DNA of 64,000 nt from DASRDR01 sp963812945 [NCBI: uncultured Candidatus Rokubacteria bacterium] (GTDB lineage: Bacteria > Methylomirabilota > Methylomirabilia > Rokubacteriales), in NCBI GenBank assembly GCA_963812945.1, contig CAWEXD010000008.1, positions 3,596,001 through 3,660,000 of the forward strand, read 5' to 3'. The notes below the pieces were generated by a model that did no database searches, was not told the origin of the DNA, and worked only from the letters and a program-made list of their open reading frames with translations. Below, piece after piece: positions 43,280 through 51,553 of the stretch (within the stretch, counting starts at the first letter, position 1; each line of letters begins with the position of its first letter). A program made the translations under genes and the position numbers.

Positions 43280-44679
43280 GCCCCGGCATCGTCCGGGACA
43301 CCGGGCGCGCCGACCTCGAGACCGATGTCGTCGTGGTCGGGGGCGGCGGCTGCGGCCTGACCGCCGCGATCGCCGCCGTCCAGGCAGGTGTGGACGTCCT
43401 GGTCCTCGAGAAGCAGCCCCGACCCTTGTGCAACACCGCGCGCTCCGGCGGCATGATCCCGGCGGCGGGCACCCGGTTCCAGCGAGCCGCCGGCATCGTC
43501 GAGAGCCCGGAGGCCATGGCCGAGGACATCCTCCGGAAGAACGGCTACGCGTCCGACCCGGAGGCGACGCGGCACCTCTGCCGGGTCGCCACCGGCCTCG
43601 TCGAGTGGCTGGTCGACGAGGTGGGCGTCGCGCTCACCCTTGTTCACGACTTCAAGTACCCCGGGCACACCGAGTTTCGCATGCACGCGCCGCCGAGCCG
43701 CACCGGCGCGGCGCTCTGGGCGGATCTCCGGCGGGCGGTGACGGACCACCCCCGGGCGGAGCTGATCGAGGACTCCGCGGTGACGGGCCTGATCGCCGAC
43801 GAGGGCGACGCGGCGCACGGCGTCGTGGTCGAGCGGGCCGGCCGGGTCGAGCGCGTCAGGGCCCGCAAGGTGATCCTGGCCGCCAACGGGTTCGCCGCCA
43901 ACCGGGAGATGCTGGCGCAGTACTGCCCGGAGGTGGCCGGCGCCTACTACTTCGGCGGAGAGGGAAACACGGGGGAGGCCATCCGGTGGGGCCAGGCGCT
44001 CGGCGGGGCGGTCGCCTTCATGGACGCCTACCAGGCGCACGCGTCGGTGGCGGTGCCGCACGGGATCCTGATCACCTATGCGCTGATCACCGAGGGCGGC
44101 ATCCAGGTCAACCGGACCGGCCGGCGCTTCGGTGACGAGACGACGGGCTACTCCGAGCACGGGCTCCGCGTGCTCGCTCAGCCCGACGGCCTGGCGTGGA
44201 CCGTGTACGACGAGCGCCTGCACCGGCTCGCGCTCGGCTTCGACGACTACCGCCAGGCGCTGGAGGCGGGAGCGCCGGTGACGGCCGCCACCGGCGCGGT
44301 GCTCGCGGCCGAGCTCGGGCTCCCCGCGCACGCGCTCGAGGACACGCTCGACGAGTACCGGGCCGTCGCCGAGGGGCGGCTGGCCGACGCCTTCGGCCGG
44401 CGGGACTGCCGCCGGCTGGAGCCGCCGCTCTACGGCGTGAAGGTCACCGGCGCCCTGTTCCACACGCAGGGCGGGCTCGTGGTGGACACGGCCGCCCGCG
44501 TCCTCCAGGCCGACGGCAGGCCGGTGCCGAATCTCTACGCCGGCGGCGGCACCGCAGCCGGCCTCTCCGGCCACGGCCCCGGAGGCTACTTCTCGGGCAA
44601 CGGTCTCCTGACGGCGCTGGGCTACGGGATGCTCGCCGGCCGGGACGCCGCCCAGGCCATCCGCCATCGCAGCGCGTAG
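43267..44679 (+). CDS. FAD-dependent oxidoreductase, fumarate reductase / ketosteroid dehydrogenase type
   Basis: The GTG at 43267, inside the end of the racemase-like gene, gives 470 residues. The FAD_binding_2 pattern is clear: VVVVGGGGCGLTAAIAAVQAG, VLEKQPRP, NTARSGGMIPAAG near the N-terminus, and the C-terminal NLYAGGGTAAGLSGHGPGGY with SGNGLLTALGYGMLAGRDAA. Family members reduce or introduce C=C bonds next to carbonyl groups. No heme or iron-sulfur partner adjoins it. Coupling to the racemase-like gene implies a shared pathway. Confidence 0.88.
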   Translation: MDSLSPGIVRDTGRADLETDVVVVGGGGCGLTAAIAAVQAGVDVLVLEKQPRPLCNTARSGGMIPAAGTRFQRAAGIVESPEAMAEDILRKNGYASDPEATRHLCRVATGLVEWLVDEVGVALTLVHDFKYPGHTEFRMHAPPSRTGAALWADLRRAVTDHPRAELIEDSAVTGLIADEGDAAHGVVVERAGRVERVRARKVILAANGFAANREMLAQYCPEVAGAYYFGGEGNTGEAIRWGQALGGAVAFMDAYQAHASVAVPHGILITYALITEGGIQVNRTGRRFGDETTGYSEHGLRVLAQPDGLAWTVYDERLHRLALGFDDYRQALEAGAPVTAATGAVLAAELGLPAHALEDTLDEYRAVAEGRLADAFGRRDCRRLEPPLYGVKVTGALFHTQGGLVVDTAARVLQADGRPVPNLYAGGGTAAGLSGHGPGGYFSGNGLLTALGYGMLAGRDAAQAIRHRSA

Positions 44680-44894
44680 CCGTCGGAGCGGGCGCCCGGG
44701 AATCGGGCGTTGTGGAGGTCGACGTAGAAACCCTCTGGATTCGCGGCGATCTCCTGGATGATGGCCGGGTCCGCGCTCACGGCGCCGGCGCTCGTCTCGC
44801 GGATCCCTATCGTCCGTCCTGGATAAGATGTATGTGGGGTAGAGTTGTCGCGACCAAAGCCCAGGTAACGCCGCTAGACCAATGAGGTGGCCAC

Positions 44895-45494
44895 ATGAGA
44901 CGGACTCTTATCGCTCCGGGCCTGATCTTGGGATGCGCGTCATGGTTGTTGCCACTGGTGGCGATGGGGCAGCCGCCGCTCGTCATCAAGCCACTCGCTG
45001 AAAAGAAGGTCCCCGATTTGCCGGCGGGACCGCTTTTCTGGCGGATAGAGAACGTTGACGGGCTCACGCAAGCGCAGGCGGCCGCAGGGCCTTGGTCGTT
45101 GGTCTCCGAGTCGGCGGGCAAGGTTTGGCTCTTTACGCTCGGCCCGGCGGGTGGCTCTTCGGCCGGCGGGACGAAGGTTACCGAGGTTGGACCGATCCCT
45201 CGCATCGTCGCACCTGAGTATCTCCTGCGCATCAACGTCGCCAGCGGTCCTCCCGGCAGCATCACGCCCGTGCATACTCATCCGGGGTCCGAGGCGTTCT
45301 TCGTGCTCGCCGGTGAGCAAAGCATCCGTAGTCAGCACGGGGTGATGCGTGTGAAGGTTGGCCAAGCCGAAGCGGGGCACGGTGCCGACATGCCCATGCA
45401 GGTCTCCAGCAGCGGCTCGACGGATCTGCATGCCCTGGTCATGTTCGTGGTGGACGCGACGAAACCGTTTTCATCTCCGGCCACGCTTCCGTAA
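44895..45494 (+). CDS. Secreted cupin-domain protein
   Basis: The 199-residue product has a Sec signal peptide (LIAPGLILGCASWLLPLVAMG; the Cys is not followed by a clean lipobox). The cupin core is PPGSITPVHTHPGSEAFFVLAG with two metal-type His and a Glu, followed by a C-terminal strand pair. Periplasmic cupins of this kind bind metal or small ligands; function unknown. Base composition is less GC-rich than the flanking operons and codon use is milder, from about 44.7 to 45.6 kb, which may mark transferred DNA. No gene is seen in the 215 bp before it. Confidence 0.8.
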   Translation: MRRTLIAPGLILGCASWLLPLVAMGQPPLVIKPLAEKKVPDLPAGPLFWRIENVDGLTQAQAAAGPWSLVSESAGKVWLFTLGPAGGSSAGGTKVTEVGPIPRIVAPEYLLRINVASGPPGSITPVHTHPGSEAFFVLAGEQSIRSQHGVMRVKVGQAEAGHGADMPMQVSSSGSTDLHALVMFVVDATKPFSSPATLP

Positions 45495-45631
45495 GTGGCC
45501 AACGCCGGACTTCTGTCGGCACCGATGCGCCGAAGCGCGGCTCGGCGCGGAGGATATCGCCAGAGCGCCATCCTGGCAGCTAAGTTTCGAAACCCTGTAT
45601 CAGGAATCGGCCTCGCACGGCGCTCGGGCGG

Positions 45632-46456
45632 TCAATACCCTTCTGGCCCGGGCGGCACGGGGCCGCTCGGCGCCAACGCGCCATCCGCGTCGTGTTGCTC
45701 GTGGCCCTCGAGCCGGGGACAGAAGATGCTGACGAGGTGCATGGCGGTCTCGGCGCGCAGTTGGTGCCGGTCCTTCGGGCCGACGTTGTAGCTCACGCCG
45801 GGCTCGAGCTTCCACGACTGCCCGGTCGTGAGGTCGGTGACACGGCCCGCGCCGGAGACGATGTGGTTCGCCTCCCAGTGGTGCTTGTACCAGAGCGTGG
45901 TCTCGGCGCCGGCCGCGAAGTGCACGTCCGAGAAGCCGAACCCGACATCGTCCGCCTTTGTCAGCAACCGGAGCGTCCGGGCCTGACCGTTCGCGACCGT
46001 CATCTCCTTGCCGGCCCCGCGCAATGCGTCGGCGCGGGTCACGAACATGCGTCGGTCGGTCCGCGGCACGGGGCCGCTGGCGGGATATGCGCCGTCCGAG
46101 TCGTGGCGCTCGTCGCCCCTGAGCGGCGGGCAGAAGACGCTCACCAGGTGTGTCTCTTCCGTGAGAGCGAGTCGATGACGGTCGTTCGGCCCGACGACGT
46201 AGAGAATACCGAGCTCGAGCGGCCACGACTGGCCGCTGGTCAGGTCCGTGACCTCCCCCCGGCCGGAGAGGATGAAGTTGGCCTCCCAGTGGTGCTTGTA
46301 CCAGAGGGTCATCTCCGAGCGGGCGGCGATCTGGTTGTCGTTGTAGGAGAAGCCCATGCGATCCGCCGCGGTGAGATAGCGCACGGATCGAGTGCCCGTA
46401 TGCGGCGTCCGGACCATGCCGGCCGCGGCCCGGTCAGCGAGGGTGCGTACGAACAT
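45632..46456 (-). CDS. ectC: Tandem fusion of two ectoine-synthase (EctC) domains
   Basis: The ATG at 46456 follows an AAGGAGAG site; 274 residues. Two EctC-type cupins lie in register 137 residues apart: MFVRTLADR at 1 and at 137, WYKHHWEAN at 52-60 and 189-197. The iron ligands known for EctC (Glu, Tyr, His near 57/85/93) appear as Glu58, Tyr86, His94 and again as Glu195, Tyr223, His231. Normal EctC is a single 130-residue domain that cyclises N-gamma-acetyl-diaminobutyrate to ectoine and lies next to ectA and ectB. Neither is nearby, so the protein may act on an imported precursor or on another substrate. Confidence 0.88.
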   Translation of the reverse strand: MFVRTLADRAAAGMVRTPHTGTRSVRYLTAADRMGFSYNDNQIAARSEMTLWYKHHWEANFILSGRGEVTDLTSGQSWPLELGILYVVGPNDRHRLALTEETHLVSVFCPPLRGDERHDSDGAYPASGPVPRTDRRMFVTRADALRGAGKEMTVANGQARTLRLLTKADDVGFGFSDVHFAAGAETTLWYKHHWEANHIVSGAGRVTDLTTGQSWKLEPGVSYNVGPKDRHQLRAETAMHLVSIFCPRLEGHEQHDADGALAPSGPVPPGPEGY

Positions 46457-46594
46457 CGCGCCTCTCCTTCGTCGGAACGTGGGAAATGCCGACCACGCTG
46501 CTAGCCCCCGGCCCGCTCGCCTGACCTTGGGCCCATCGACTCCGAGGCCAGACGGTGTCACCGCTCACAGAGCGGGCCTCTTCGAGGATCGAGG

Positions 46595-47053
46595 TCACCG
46601 AGGCGTCTGGCGATAGATCGGGCCGCGTGCACTGACGCGAGCGAGATCGGGCAAGTCCACCGTCTCGACACGGTGACCGCGGGGATGCAGGGGGCGCGCA
46701 TCGAGCCCGAGTCGCGCGATGACCGTCGGGTGGCTGTAGTACCCGTTGTACGTATGCCGCACCAGCGCCTCGAAGAACTCGGCGTGCGACTGCTCGACGC
46801 GACGGAGCACGTTCTCGCGGTCATCGACGCCCAACGACGCCAGGCCGGCCGCCCCGAGGGCGCGGCTCGCCTCCTCCACCGCCTGCAGCCCATCGACGAG
46901 GAGAGCGTCGACATCGGCCGATGCCGCGGCCATGGCGAGGACGTGGTCGACCGCTACCGCGCCGGCGCCCGGGAAGCCGCCGCTCGCGGGAACCAGCACG
47001 TCCAGCACCAGCGCCAGCGAGTCCCGCCGCGCGGCCAGTGTCGGTCGCGTCAC
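46595..47053 (-). CDS. Gluconate 2-dehydrogenase subunit 3-like protein (GMC dehydrogenase small subunit)
   Basis: The 152-residue GTG-started protein overlaps the GMC gene end (GTGA). It has the short helical pattern of subunit 3 of membrane-bound FAD sugar dehydrogenases, including ALVRHTYNGYYSHPTVIARLG, the most recognisable stretch. No clear signal peptide is present, though such subunits often have a Tat signal. It is probably needed to mature or export the catalytic subunit. No cytochrome c subunit follows. Confidence 0.78.
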   Translation of the reverse strand: MTRPTLAARRDSLALVLDVLVPASGGFPGAGAVAVDHVLAMAAASADVDALLVDGLQAVEEASRALGAAGLASLGVDDRENVLRRVEQSHAEFFEALVRHTYNGYYSHPTVIARLGLDARPLHPRGHRVETVDLPDLARVSARGPIYRQTPR

Positions 47054-48648
47054 GAGCGCCTCCGGATCATCCCGTCGGCGATGTAGAGGGCCACCGCCTG
47101 GATCGTCGAGGTGGGATTCACCCCGGCGCAGGTCACCATCGTGCTGCCGTCCACGATGTAGAGATTGGGCACGTCGTGGCAGCGACCCTCGGCGTCGATC
47201 ACCGAGGTGGACGGATCTCGCCCCATGCGCGCCGTCCCCATCAGGTGCCAGCCCCCGGCTCGCAGGAGCGGATTGGTCGAGACCTCCCGAGCGCCCGCCG
47301 CCAGCAGCGCCTCGCTCGCGCGTGCGATCCCGTGATCGAGCATGCGCCGGCTGTTCTCGCTGAGGGTATAGGACACGCGCGGCGCCGGGATCCCGTGGCC
47401 GTCGGTGAGAGCGGGGTCGAGGTCCACACGATTGCTCGGTTCGGGCAGATCCTCGGCGATGACCGCGACCGTGATCGTGCGATCGAAGCGCTCGTCGTAG
47501 GCGCGGCGGTGCTCGCGACCCCAGGGCACGCGGTCGCCGATGAATCCACCGCGGGCCGAGGCGATCGGCGAGAGTCCCCGCGCGACCTGGAACGAGTAGC
47601 CGCGCACGAAGCCGCGCGAGAGATCCGTCTCGTAGAACTCCTGGCTGATGAGGCTGCAGCCCTGAGGACCCCGGTAACCGCCGAGGGGCCTATCGAAGAC
47701 GCCGCGCACCATCGCGTAGGGGTGGAACATGAGATTCCGGCCGACCAGCCCGCTGCGGTTCGCCAGCCCGTCCGGGAACGACGCCGAGCGCGAATTCAGC
47801 AGGAGCCGCGGAGTGCCGATCCCGTTGGCGGCCACGACCACCGCGCGTGCCTTCTGCTCGCACAGGCGCCCCTTGCCGTCGTAGTAGATGGCGCCGCCGG
47901 CCCGGCCGTCCGGGCGGAGCGTGATCTCTCGCACGCGGGCCCGTGTCTCGAGCCGCGCGCCCAGGGCCAGCGCCTTGGGCCAGTAGGTGATGTCGGTGCT
48001 GGCCTTGGCCCCGGTCGGACAGCCGAGGTCGCACGGTCCGCAGTTGATGCAGGCCCGGCGGCCGTCGTGGTCCCGCGTGAGGATGGCGCTGTCCGACGGC
48101 CACCAGTGCCAGCCCAGGCGATCGAAGCCCCGGGCCATGGTCGCCCCCAGCGTATCCAGCGGGACCGGCGGCGTCTGCCGCGGCGACTTCGGGGGGTACG
48201 CGGGGTCCCCGGTGACTCCGGCCACGCCCATCATCCGGTCGTTCAGGTCGAAGAAGGGCTCGAGCGTGGCGTAGTCGACCGGCCAGTCGTCGGCCACGCC
48301 GTCGAGACTCTGTACGCGAAAGTCCGAGGGGTGGAAGCGCGGAAAGTGAGCGCTCCAATGGATCGTGCTCCCGCCCACCGCGTTGTACATCAGCGGCGCG
48401 ATCGGCGACCCCGCGTCGTTGACCGGATAGTCCTGGGGGAGCCGTCGCACGTTGGGCTCGGCACTCCAGTCGGTGTCGCGATGCAGCTCCCAGTCAGTCG
48501 CCCAGTGCGGATAGGCGCGCGGGTCGACCCAGTCCCCCTGCTCCAGGCACACCACGCCGACGCCAGCTCGCGCGAGCGTCCAGGCGACAGCCGCGCCGGC
48601 TGCGCCGGCGCCGATCACGAGCACGTCGGTCCGATCGTCTCCGGCCAC
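47050..48648 (-). CDS. GMC-family FAD dehydrogenase with ferredoxin-like cysteine motif
   Basis: The 532-residue GTG-started protein has the N-terminal FAD motif VLVIGAGAAGAAVAWTLARAG, GGSTIHWSAHFPRF and the C-terminal active-site pattern WHLMGTARMG...NPTSTIQAVALYIADG. A CxxCxxCxxxCP motif (Cys200, 203, 206, 210) interrupts the substrate region, like the iron-sulfur-bearing sugar dehydrogenases. With the small subunit it is likely a polyol, sugar or sugar-acid dehydrogenase donating electrons to the respiratory chain. Substrate unknown. Confidence 0.87.
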   Translation of the reverse strand: MAGDDRTDVLVIGAGAAGAAVAWTLARAGVGVVCLEQGDWVDPRAYPHWATDWELHRDTDWSAEPNVRRLPQDYPVNDAGSPIAPLMYNAVGGSTIHWSAHFPRFHPSDFRVQSLDGVADDWPVDYATLEPFFDLNDRMMGVAGVTGDPAYPPKSPRQTPPVPLDTLGATMARGFDRLGWHWWPSDSAILTRDHDGRRACINCGPCDLGCPTGAKASTDITYWPKALALGARLETRARVREITLRPDGRAGGAIYYDGKGRLCEQKARAVVVAANGIGTPRLLLNSRSASFPDGLANRSGLVGRNLMFHPYAMVRGVFDRPLGGYRGPQGCSLISQEFYETDLSRGFVRGYSFQVARGLSPIASARGGFIGDRVPWGREHRRAYDERFDRTITVAVIAEDLPEPSNRVDLDPALTDGHGIPAPRVSYTLSENSRRMLDHGIARASEALLAAGAREVSTNPLLRAGGWHLMGTARMGRDPSTSVIDAEGRCHDVPNLYIVDGSTMVTCAGVNPTSTIQAVALYIADGMIRRRS

Positions 48649-48967
48649 GCTCGGCTATCTCAGGCTGGGTCGACTCCCGGACGGTGTTGGACCCGCCCGG
48701 CCTCAAGGAGGGTGCGCTGCGCCCGTCTAGCGCACATCACTGTCCAGAGATCGCGGCGCCACTTGTTCAGCGTCCGGCGCCACACTGGCAATGTCGTCCT
48801 CATCTCCAGGGTGCGGACAGTCTACCAAAGGCTCGGTTCATGGTCGTCGCACGGAGCGGGCCGATCATCTGGCGGGCCCGCGAGATTCACTGACCGTACG
48901 AGAGAGAGGCGCAGCTTGCCCGTTCACTCGAGCAGCGCCTCCGTGAGCTCGTTACGGCGGCTGCGTC
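48649..48967. other. Intergenic stretch before the left att-like site, no gene seen
   Basis: About 320 bp between the GMC gene start and the tRNA-like fragment. Open frames here are short, without ribosome sites. It should hold the GMC operon promoter on the minus strand, but no good -35/-10 pair was found. Confidence 0.4.
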
Positions 48968-49034
48968 GTGGTGGAAGTGCTGGAAAGACTGGAGCCGACG
49001 ATCGGACTTGGACCGATGACCTGTCGACTACGAA
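48968..49034 (-). repeat. Degenerate 3' half of tRNA-Thr: left att-like site
   Basis: These 67 bp match 58105-58171 at 62 positions, in the same orientation, 9137 bp apart. Bases 48990-49034 correspond to tRNA nucleotides 32 to 76, that is from the first base of the anticodon loop to CCA; 22 bp more match beyond the 3' end. Similarity stops at once on the anticodon-stem side. It lacks the 5' half, so it cannot be a functional tRNA. This is the displaced copy expected at the far end of a tRNA-integrated element. Confidence 0.85.
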
Positions 49035-49221
49035 CGGAAGAGGCGCCGAGCCGAGCGCTACTCCCCTCCTCGACGGTGATGCTGGCAACCTTGGGCCGTT
49101 CGGCAATCGTGCTGATCTTCGTCGGAGTGCAGAGCCCCCGGGAGGGTCAGATCCGATGCGATTGGGCAGAGCATGGGATGACGCCGGGGGCGACCACCAG
49201 TAGCCGGTGGCCGAAAGCTTG

Positions 49222-50022
49222 CTACTTCCTGCAACCCGGCCAGTTCTCGGCGCGATAGGCCGAGGGCGTGAACCCAGTGTGCTGCTTGAAGAGCTTGTCG
49301 AAACGCGGGAGATCGCCGAAGCCCACCATCTGCGCGACTTCCGTGACCGATGGAGACCCGGCCGAAAGAAGCCGCTTGGCCCGTTCGATGCGAACCCGCA
49401 TGACGTAAGCGCGGAGGGACACGCCCATGACCTCCCTGAATCGGTGGGAGAGCCGAGACTCGCTCATCGCGACTTCATGCGCCAGCCCAGGAAGTGAGAA
49501 ACGCTCCCAGTAACGATGATGAACCCGATTCAGGACGTTGTGGATCAAAGCATCTCGCGCGCGAGGCGAGGGCTCCTGCGGACCTGCATCGTCCGGGGTC
49601 GACCCGGAGACAGCACGATGCACGGAAGTAACGAGCTCGAACCGGCATACGGGCTTGGGAAGGTAGTCACTGACGCCTGACTTGAAGGCGGAGGCACAGA
49701 GCCACTCCGACCCGTAGCCCGTGATCATGATCACGGGCACGTCGGCTCCCATGGATCTGATGTCGCTCAACAAATCGATCCCCGGCCGATCTGGAAGACG
49801 GTGATCGAGCACGACCGCAGCGACTGGCTCGCGGCTTAGGATCGTCAGCGCCTCAGCTCCGGTGGCGGCCTCTTTCACGTGATAGAAGTCGGCCAAGAAC
49901 AACGCGAGGACTTCTCGAACAGCCAGGTCGTCCTCGACCAATAGCACGGTGCGTTGGATTGTCCCTTCCGAAGGCGCCGAGCTCCGAGGCCGCGTTGCCG
50001 GCGGGGGCGGGCTGTGAGACAT
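49222..50022 (-). CDS. Hybrid response regulator: receiver domain plus AraC-type DNA-binding domain
   Basis: The ATG at 50022 gives 266 residues; in-frame ATG at 50046 is possible. The receiver domain (about 24-140) has the acidic pair Asp31-Asp32, the phospho-acceptor Asp73 in AVVLDHRLPD and Lys in DYLPKPV. The AraC helix-turn-helix pair follows (about 165-262): LAHEVAMSESRLSHRFREVM and VTEVAQMVGFGDLPRFDKLF, ending SAYRAENWPG. No histidine kinase is nearby. Lying just inside the left end and facing away from the YcaO genes, it may regulate the island. Confidence 0.85.
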   Translation of the reverse strand: MSHSPPPPATRPRSSAPSEGTIQRTVLLVEDDLAVREVLALFLADFYHVKEAATGAEALTILSREPVAAVVLDHRLPDRPGIDLLSDIRSMGADVPVIMITGYGSEWLCASAFKSGVSDYLPKPVCRFELVTSVHRAVSGSTPDDAGPQEPSPRARDALIHNVLNRVHHRYWERFSLPGLAHEVAMSESRLSHRFREVMGVSLRAYVMRVRIERAKRLLSAGSPSVTEVAQMVGFGDLPRFDKLFKQHTGFTPSAYRAENWPGCRK

Positions 50023-50595
50023 GGCCGAGTTCTCAGATGGCCCCATGCGAAGCGAGTTCCGCCACGGGCTCACATTCGAAGACGTTCGTCGGGACGGTTG
50101 TGCGTCAGGCGCCGCCGTCGGTGAACAGGAGTCGGCGGCGGCACGCGCTCTCCACACGCTGGAACGCGGATCCGGCTCGACCGGCCAACCTTGCCGACGA
50201 CGCCTGGGCGATTCGCCGCCCGGTCGGGTAGTCCGCGCAGGCCGCCCAGGGCGGGTCGCTCAGCCGACGCCCGAGCAGCAGAGCCCCGAACCCGATCAGT
50301 GGCGCGTCGACCGTCCGATGACAGAACACCCGGGGCGACGCCCAGCTCGTTGAGCCAGAGCGCGGGGCAGGCGGGGCACAGGGGAGCGCGGAAGCCTCTG
50401 CCGGACAGGGCCGCGCCGACGCCGATCTCGACATCCTGGCTCCCGAACGGCATTGCGTTTTTCCCGGCGCGACGCGATAGCCCGCCTCGGAACGACGCGG
50501 CCGGCATCGTCCGAAGCAACACGAATGCCACGAGCGGCGAATCGGCCGAGGCTTGCCACAACGCGGGGTTAGTGCTGCTCGCGCCAGCGTTGCAT

Positions 50596-50697
50596 CTGCA
50601 CAGTCCAGGTGGCAGGGCGCGCGCGATCAGACCATCAGGGGAATCGGAATGCTTTTTGCGACGGGCCCTTACCCTCCATGCACTGTGGACTGTGCAG
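50596..50697. repeat. Perfect 12-bp inverted repeat with 78-bp spacer
   Basis: CTGCACAGTCCA (50596-50607) and TGGACTGTGCAG (50686-50697) are exact reverse complements. The right arm continues into a run with several further GTGCA/TGTGA words. It could be the end of a structured RNA, a binding site pair or a remnant of a small transposon. No transposase lies between the arms. Confidence 0.45.
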
Positions 50698-51164
50698 GGT
50701 GCCCTGTGACCTGTGCAACTCGACGGCTCGCACGCAGGGCCATGACCGCGGCCAGTAGCCAGTAGGGAATGGTGGTGCATGAGTGACCGGTGACTGCCCG
50801 GCACGGCATCCTCACCGAGGTGGAACGAACGAAGCACCCGTCGCCGGGATTCCCCGGTTACCCCTGGTCACCGACCGAGCGGACCACCCGAGCGGAGGAG
50901 ACGCAGTCGCGGCCGGTCTCCTCCCCCCAAGGGGGGCGAGGAAGGCAGCTCGGGCCGGCCTTCGGCCGATGCGCGGCCGGCGCGGGCCGACACCGGTGCC
51001 GTGAGGTTCCTCGGTTTCGAGCCCTGCTCACGCGGGCGACTCTGGCCCGGGCGACTGCGCGGCCTTCGAGGCGCGCTGGCGGGCCGCCGCCCCTGACAAG
51101 CTCGTCGCGCCCATCCAGACCACGGGCACGATCCCCCGCTCTCCGGCAAGAAACATCAAACATA

Positions 51165-51184
51165 CGACTACAAACTACTAGTCG
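51165..51184. promoter_or_regulatory. Operator-like palindrome upstream of the YcaO gene set
   Basis: CGACTA (51165-51170) and TAGTCG (51179-51184) are exact reverse complements with 8 nt between them, in an AT-rich island of about 35 bp. TAGATT (51203-51208) downstream may be a -10 box, with the right arm (TAGTCG, 18 bp before it) in the -35 position. A repressor or activator bound here would control the operon that starts at 51268. Confidence 0.42.
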
Positions 51185-51267
51185 GGGACGAGAGCGCTCT
51201 CCTAGATTGATGTCCCTAACGTGGTCCCGGAGCCGTTGATATCTCTCTCTGCGACCGGAGGAACGAA

Positions 51268-51531
51268 ATGGGCAAGGGTGGTGCCGATCCGCAAAGGCTC
51301 AAGGCGAAGGTTCGGGCGGTCCAGCTCAACACCGCGGGCTTGCTCAAGCTTCTCGGTGGCACCGATGACGACAAGTGGCGGTTCTGGGAGATCTTGAAAG
51401 GGATCACCACGCCAGTCCAGCTGCGCCTCGTCGAGAATCAGCTCGACGGCATGAGGTCGCTCGTCGCGCAGGCCCAGGCGAGTGCGAAGACGATCGAGAA
51501 GACGGCCCGGGCAATCTCGGCGGGCGGCTAG
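51268..51531 (+). CDS. Small helical protein of unknown function, first gene of the YcaO set
   Basis: The ATG follows CCGGAGGAACGAA, a strong ribosome site. The 87-residue product is predicted helical, with KLLGGTDDDKWRFWEILKGI in the middle and LVAQAQASAKTIEKTARAIS at the end. It has no cysteine and ends in Gly-Gly. RiPP leader peptides are short, helical and often end at Gly-Gly, but no core sequence follows the GG here, so a leader role is speculation. An accessory or scaffold protein for the YcaO enzyme is equally possible. It ends 22 bp before the YcaO start. Confidence 0.72.
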   Translation: MGKGGADPQRLKAKVRAVQLNTAGLLKLLGGTDDDKWRFWEILKGITTPVQLRLVENQLDGMRSLVAQAQASAKTIEKTARAISAGG

Positions 51532-51553
51532 TCCGACCCGAACCGATCCACGG

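Larger units (their letters stand above)
50023..51267. other. 1.2-kb stretch with no convincing gene, inside the island
   Basis: Open frames here (the longest on the minus strand from 50837 to 50070) have no recognisable domain, irregular composition and no good ribosome site. Local base composition is less GC-biased, with scattered AT-rich tracts such as 51150-51180. It contains a 12-bp inverted repeat (50596/50686) and a palindrome at 51165. It may be a decayed gene, a regulatory region or a structured RNA. The integrase of the element would be expected somewhere like this. Confidence 0.5.

Noticed and set aside
48684-48893. Short plus-strand frames around the tRNA fragment
   Set aside because: No ribosome sites, no recognisable content, and they run through the region between the GMC operon and the att-like site.
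50070-50837. 255-codon minus-strand open frame in the island gap
   Set aside because: No recognisable domain, odd composition, no ribosome site; treated as non-coding or decayed.
50923-50936. CCCCCC-AA-GGGGGG as a terminator
   Set aside because: The loop of two bases is too short for a hairpin and there is no T tract or gene end next to it.
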